Shown here: in pieces, positions 49,245 through 49,855 of the stretch
How positions within the stretch are numbered: position 1 is the first letter of the stretch
Layout: each line of letters begins with the position of its first letter
Assembly: GCA_009917455.1 (NCBI GenBank)
Contig: QZDS01000035.1
Coordinates: forward strand, 1-49,855
DNA length: 49,855 nucleotides
Direction: 5' to 3'
From: a bacterium 1xD8-48
Lineage (GTDB): Bacteria; Bacillota; Clostridia; Lachnospirales; Lachnospiraceae
Notes under the pieces: model-generated
What the model was told of the DNA's origin: nothing
Database searches by the model: none
The model's input: the letters and a program-made list of their open reading frames with translations, nothing else
Program-made: the position numbers and the translations under genes

Positions 49245-49273
49245 AGTATATCATAAACAGGCAGAAATAGCAA
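49245..49273 (-). promoter_or_regulatory. Promoter of lexA
   Basis: Minus-strand -35 TTGCTA (49268-49273) and -10 TATACT (49245-49250) are separated by 17 bases. They lie about 65 bases upstream of the lexA start codon. Confidence 0.7.
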
Positions 49274-49283
49274 ACATATATTC
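49272..49283. promoter_or_regulatory. LexA box at the lexA promoter
   Basis: AAACATATATTC, read on the minus strand GAATATATGTTT, differs at two positions from GAAC-N4-GTTC. It overlaps the end of the lexA -35 element, as expected for autoregulation. Confidence 0.55.
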
Positions 49284-49315
49284 CAAATATTTGTTCGGTT
49301 TTTGATGTAAAACTA

Positions 49316-49344
49316 TTGACAACTGAATATATGTTCGATATAAT
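49316..49344 (+). promoter_or_regulatory. Consensus promoter of the YneA-like gene
   Basis: A perfect -35 TTGACA (49316-49321) and perfect -10 TATAAT (49339-49344) are spaced 17 bases apart. The LexA box at 49325-49336 sits inside the spacer. The match to consensus suggests strong expression when LexA is removed. Confidence 0.9.
49325..49336. promoter_or_regulatory. LexA box in the YneA-like gene promoter
   Basis: GAATATATGTTC matches GAAC-N4-GTTC with one change, and it lies between the -35 and -10 of the plus-strand promoter. Confidence 0.7.
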
Positions 49345-49353
49345 CACACTATA

Positions 49354-49365
49354 GAACAGTTGTTC
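49354..49365. promoter_or_regulatory. Second LexA box downstream of the -10
   Basis: GAACAGTTGTTC is an exact GAAC-N4-GTTC palindrome, about ten bases after the -10 and over the start of the transcript. With the preceding box it should allow tight repression. Confidence 0.75.
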
Positions 49366-49412
49366 GTAACTAATGTTCGTTTTTTACATTTAGAAGAGAC
49401 AGGGGTGTGATT

Positions 49413-49787
49413 ATGAGCAGGAATATGAATATGAGTGAGCGCAGAATAAAGAATAATCGAATCAGGAGAAGGCAGGAACTGCGCAGACATGTTTTCACAG
49501 GCTTAGTTACCGTCGTATTGGTAATCAGTTTTTCTTTGCTTTTTTTCAGCTTCAAAATCAAAGCGCAGAGCAGCGAAGAGGTTCAATACAAGTATTATAA
49601 GAGCATTCAGGTACAGCCGGGCGATTCTCTGTGGGATTATGCCGGTTTATACGGCGACAGTCGGTACTATGGCAGCCACAGAGATTATATTAAGGAAGTT
49701 ACTGCAATGAACGCCCTTACAGATGAACAGATTACTGCCGGGCAGTATCTTATCCTTCCTTATTATGATACGGTCTTTATTAATTAG
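49413..49787 (+). CDS. yneA: YneA-like SOS cell-division suppressor with LysM domain
   Basis: YneA of Bacillus is made during the SOS response and delays septum formation. The 124-residue product here has a basic N-terminus, one membrane helix (about 28-48) and a C-terminal LysM domain (about 62-118, IQVQPGDSLWDYAGLYGD and YIKEVTAMNALTDEQITAGQYLILPY). Membrane anchor plus external LysM, SOS promoter and divergence from lexA all match YneA. I chose the ATG at 49413, preceded by AGGGGTG. Family assignment is by architecture and context, since LysM proteins are widespread. Confidence 0.82.
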   Translation: MSRNMNMSERRIKNNRIRRRQELRRHVFTGLVTVVLVISFSLLFFSFKIKAQSSEEVQYKYYKSIQVQPGDSLWDYAGLYGDSRYYGSHRDYIKEVTAMNALTDEQITAGQYLILPYYDTVFIN

Positions 49788-49855
49788 TGTCTGCTGAACA
49801 ACTTAAAATATTGATAAATACTGAATTTTCCAGCATTTTTTGTTATAATAATTGC

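Noticed and set aside
49832..49855. TGTTATAAT at the window end as a promoter
   Set aside because: The downstream gene is outside the window and no -35 lies at correct spacing, so it cannot be supported.
1..49855. CRISPR arrays, tRNA, rRNA, prophage or insertion sequences
   Set aside because: I looked for regularly spaced repeats, tRNA-like cloverleaf elements and transposase or integrase motifs and saw none.

Overview
The window is a gene-dense chromosomal segment from a Gram-positive, moderate-GC member of the Clostridia, most probably a Lachnospiraceae or close relative. This is inferred from gene content and order: rpmB/asp23/fakA(yloV)/recG, rsmD-coaD-ylbJ, rplU-prp-rpmA-obg-yhbY-nadD-yqeK-rsfS, a TIGR03960/TIGR03936/RNase G cluster, ribosomal protein L27 with a Prp-cleavable N-terminal extension, and the sporulation genes gerW(ytfJ) and ylbJ. 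Nearly all genes lie on the + strand with strong Shine-Dalgarno sequences, many ATGA-type overlaps, and several TTG/GTG starts. No tRNA, rRNA, CRISPR array, insertion sequence or prophage was seen. Only the first ~2.2 kb looks accessory.

Layout. (1) 1-2.25 kb: a small Cro/CI-type regulator, an unrecognised orphan reading frame and a histidine phosphatase, with loose spacing and inverted repeats. (2) 2.25-5.4 kb: operon of a NusG-II-domain protein, a Gx-type membrane transporter, ruvA, ruvB and zapA, closed by a terminator; its promoter carries a LexA-box-like sequence. (3) 5.4-12.6 kb: a U32 protein, a SEDS glycosyltransferase with its class B PBP partner, a conserved small protein, a DUF2953 protein, GerW and an overlooked 45-aa membrane protein. 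(4) 12.6-22.4 kb: rpmB (minus strand), asp23, fakA, recG, degV and a type IIA topoisomerase pair. (5) 22.4-28.2 kb: rsmD, coaD, a coiled-coil protein, ylbJ (minus), a HAD phosphatase, a membrane protein, a pseudouridine synthase and recU. (6) 28.2-33.5 kb: histidine operon hisZ-hisG-hisD-hisB and a fusion of a degenerate HisF-like barrel to HisI and HisE; hisA, hisF and hisH are not in the operon. (7) 33.5-42.4 kb: a small membrane protein, the radical SAM/DUF2344/RNase G genes, then the L21-Prp-L27-Obg ribosome cluster through NAD synthesis and RsfS. (8) 42.4-48.5 kb: a DUF378 protein (minus) and a branched-chain amino-acid type ABC importer (substrate-binding protein with its own promoter and terminator, then permeases and ATPases), followed by a cytidylate-kinase-like gene. 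(9) 48.5-49.86 kb: lexA and a divergent YneA-like LysM gene with LexA boxes between them.

How it fits together: the segment is largely housekeeping (ribosome assembly, cell division and wall synthesis, recombination, histidine synthesis, amino-acid uptake). Two stretches are linked by an SOS theme: LexA boxes in the lexA/yneA intergenic region and a near-match in the promoter ahead of ruvAB. The most unusual single gene is the HisF-like/HisIE fusion, whose barrel appears to have lost its catalytic aspartates. I did not find a clear, wholly new defence or mobile system.
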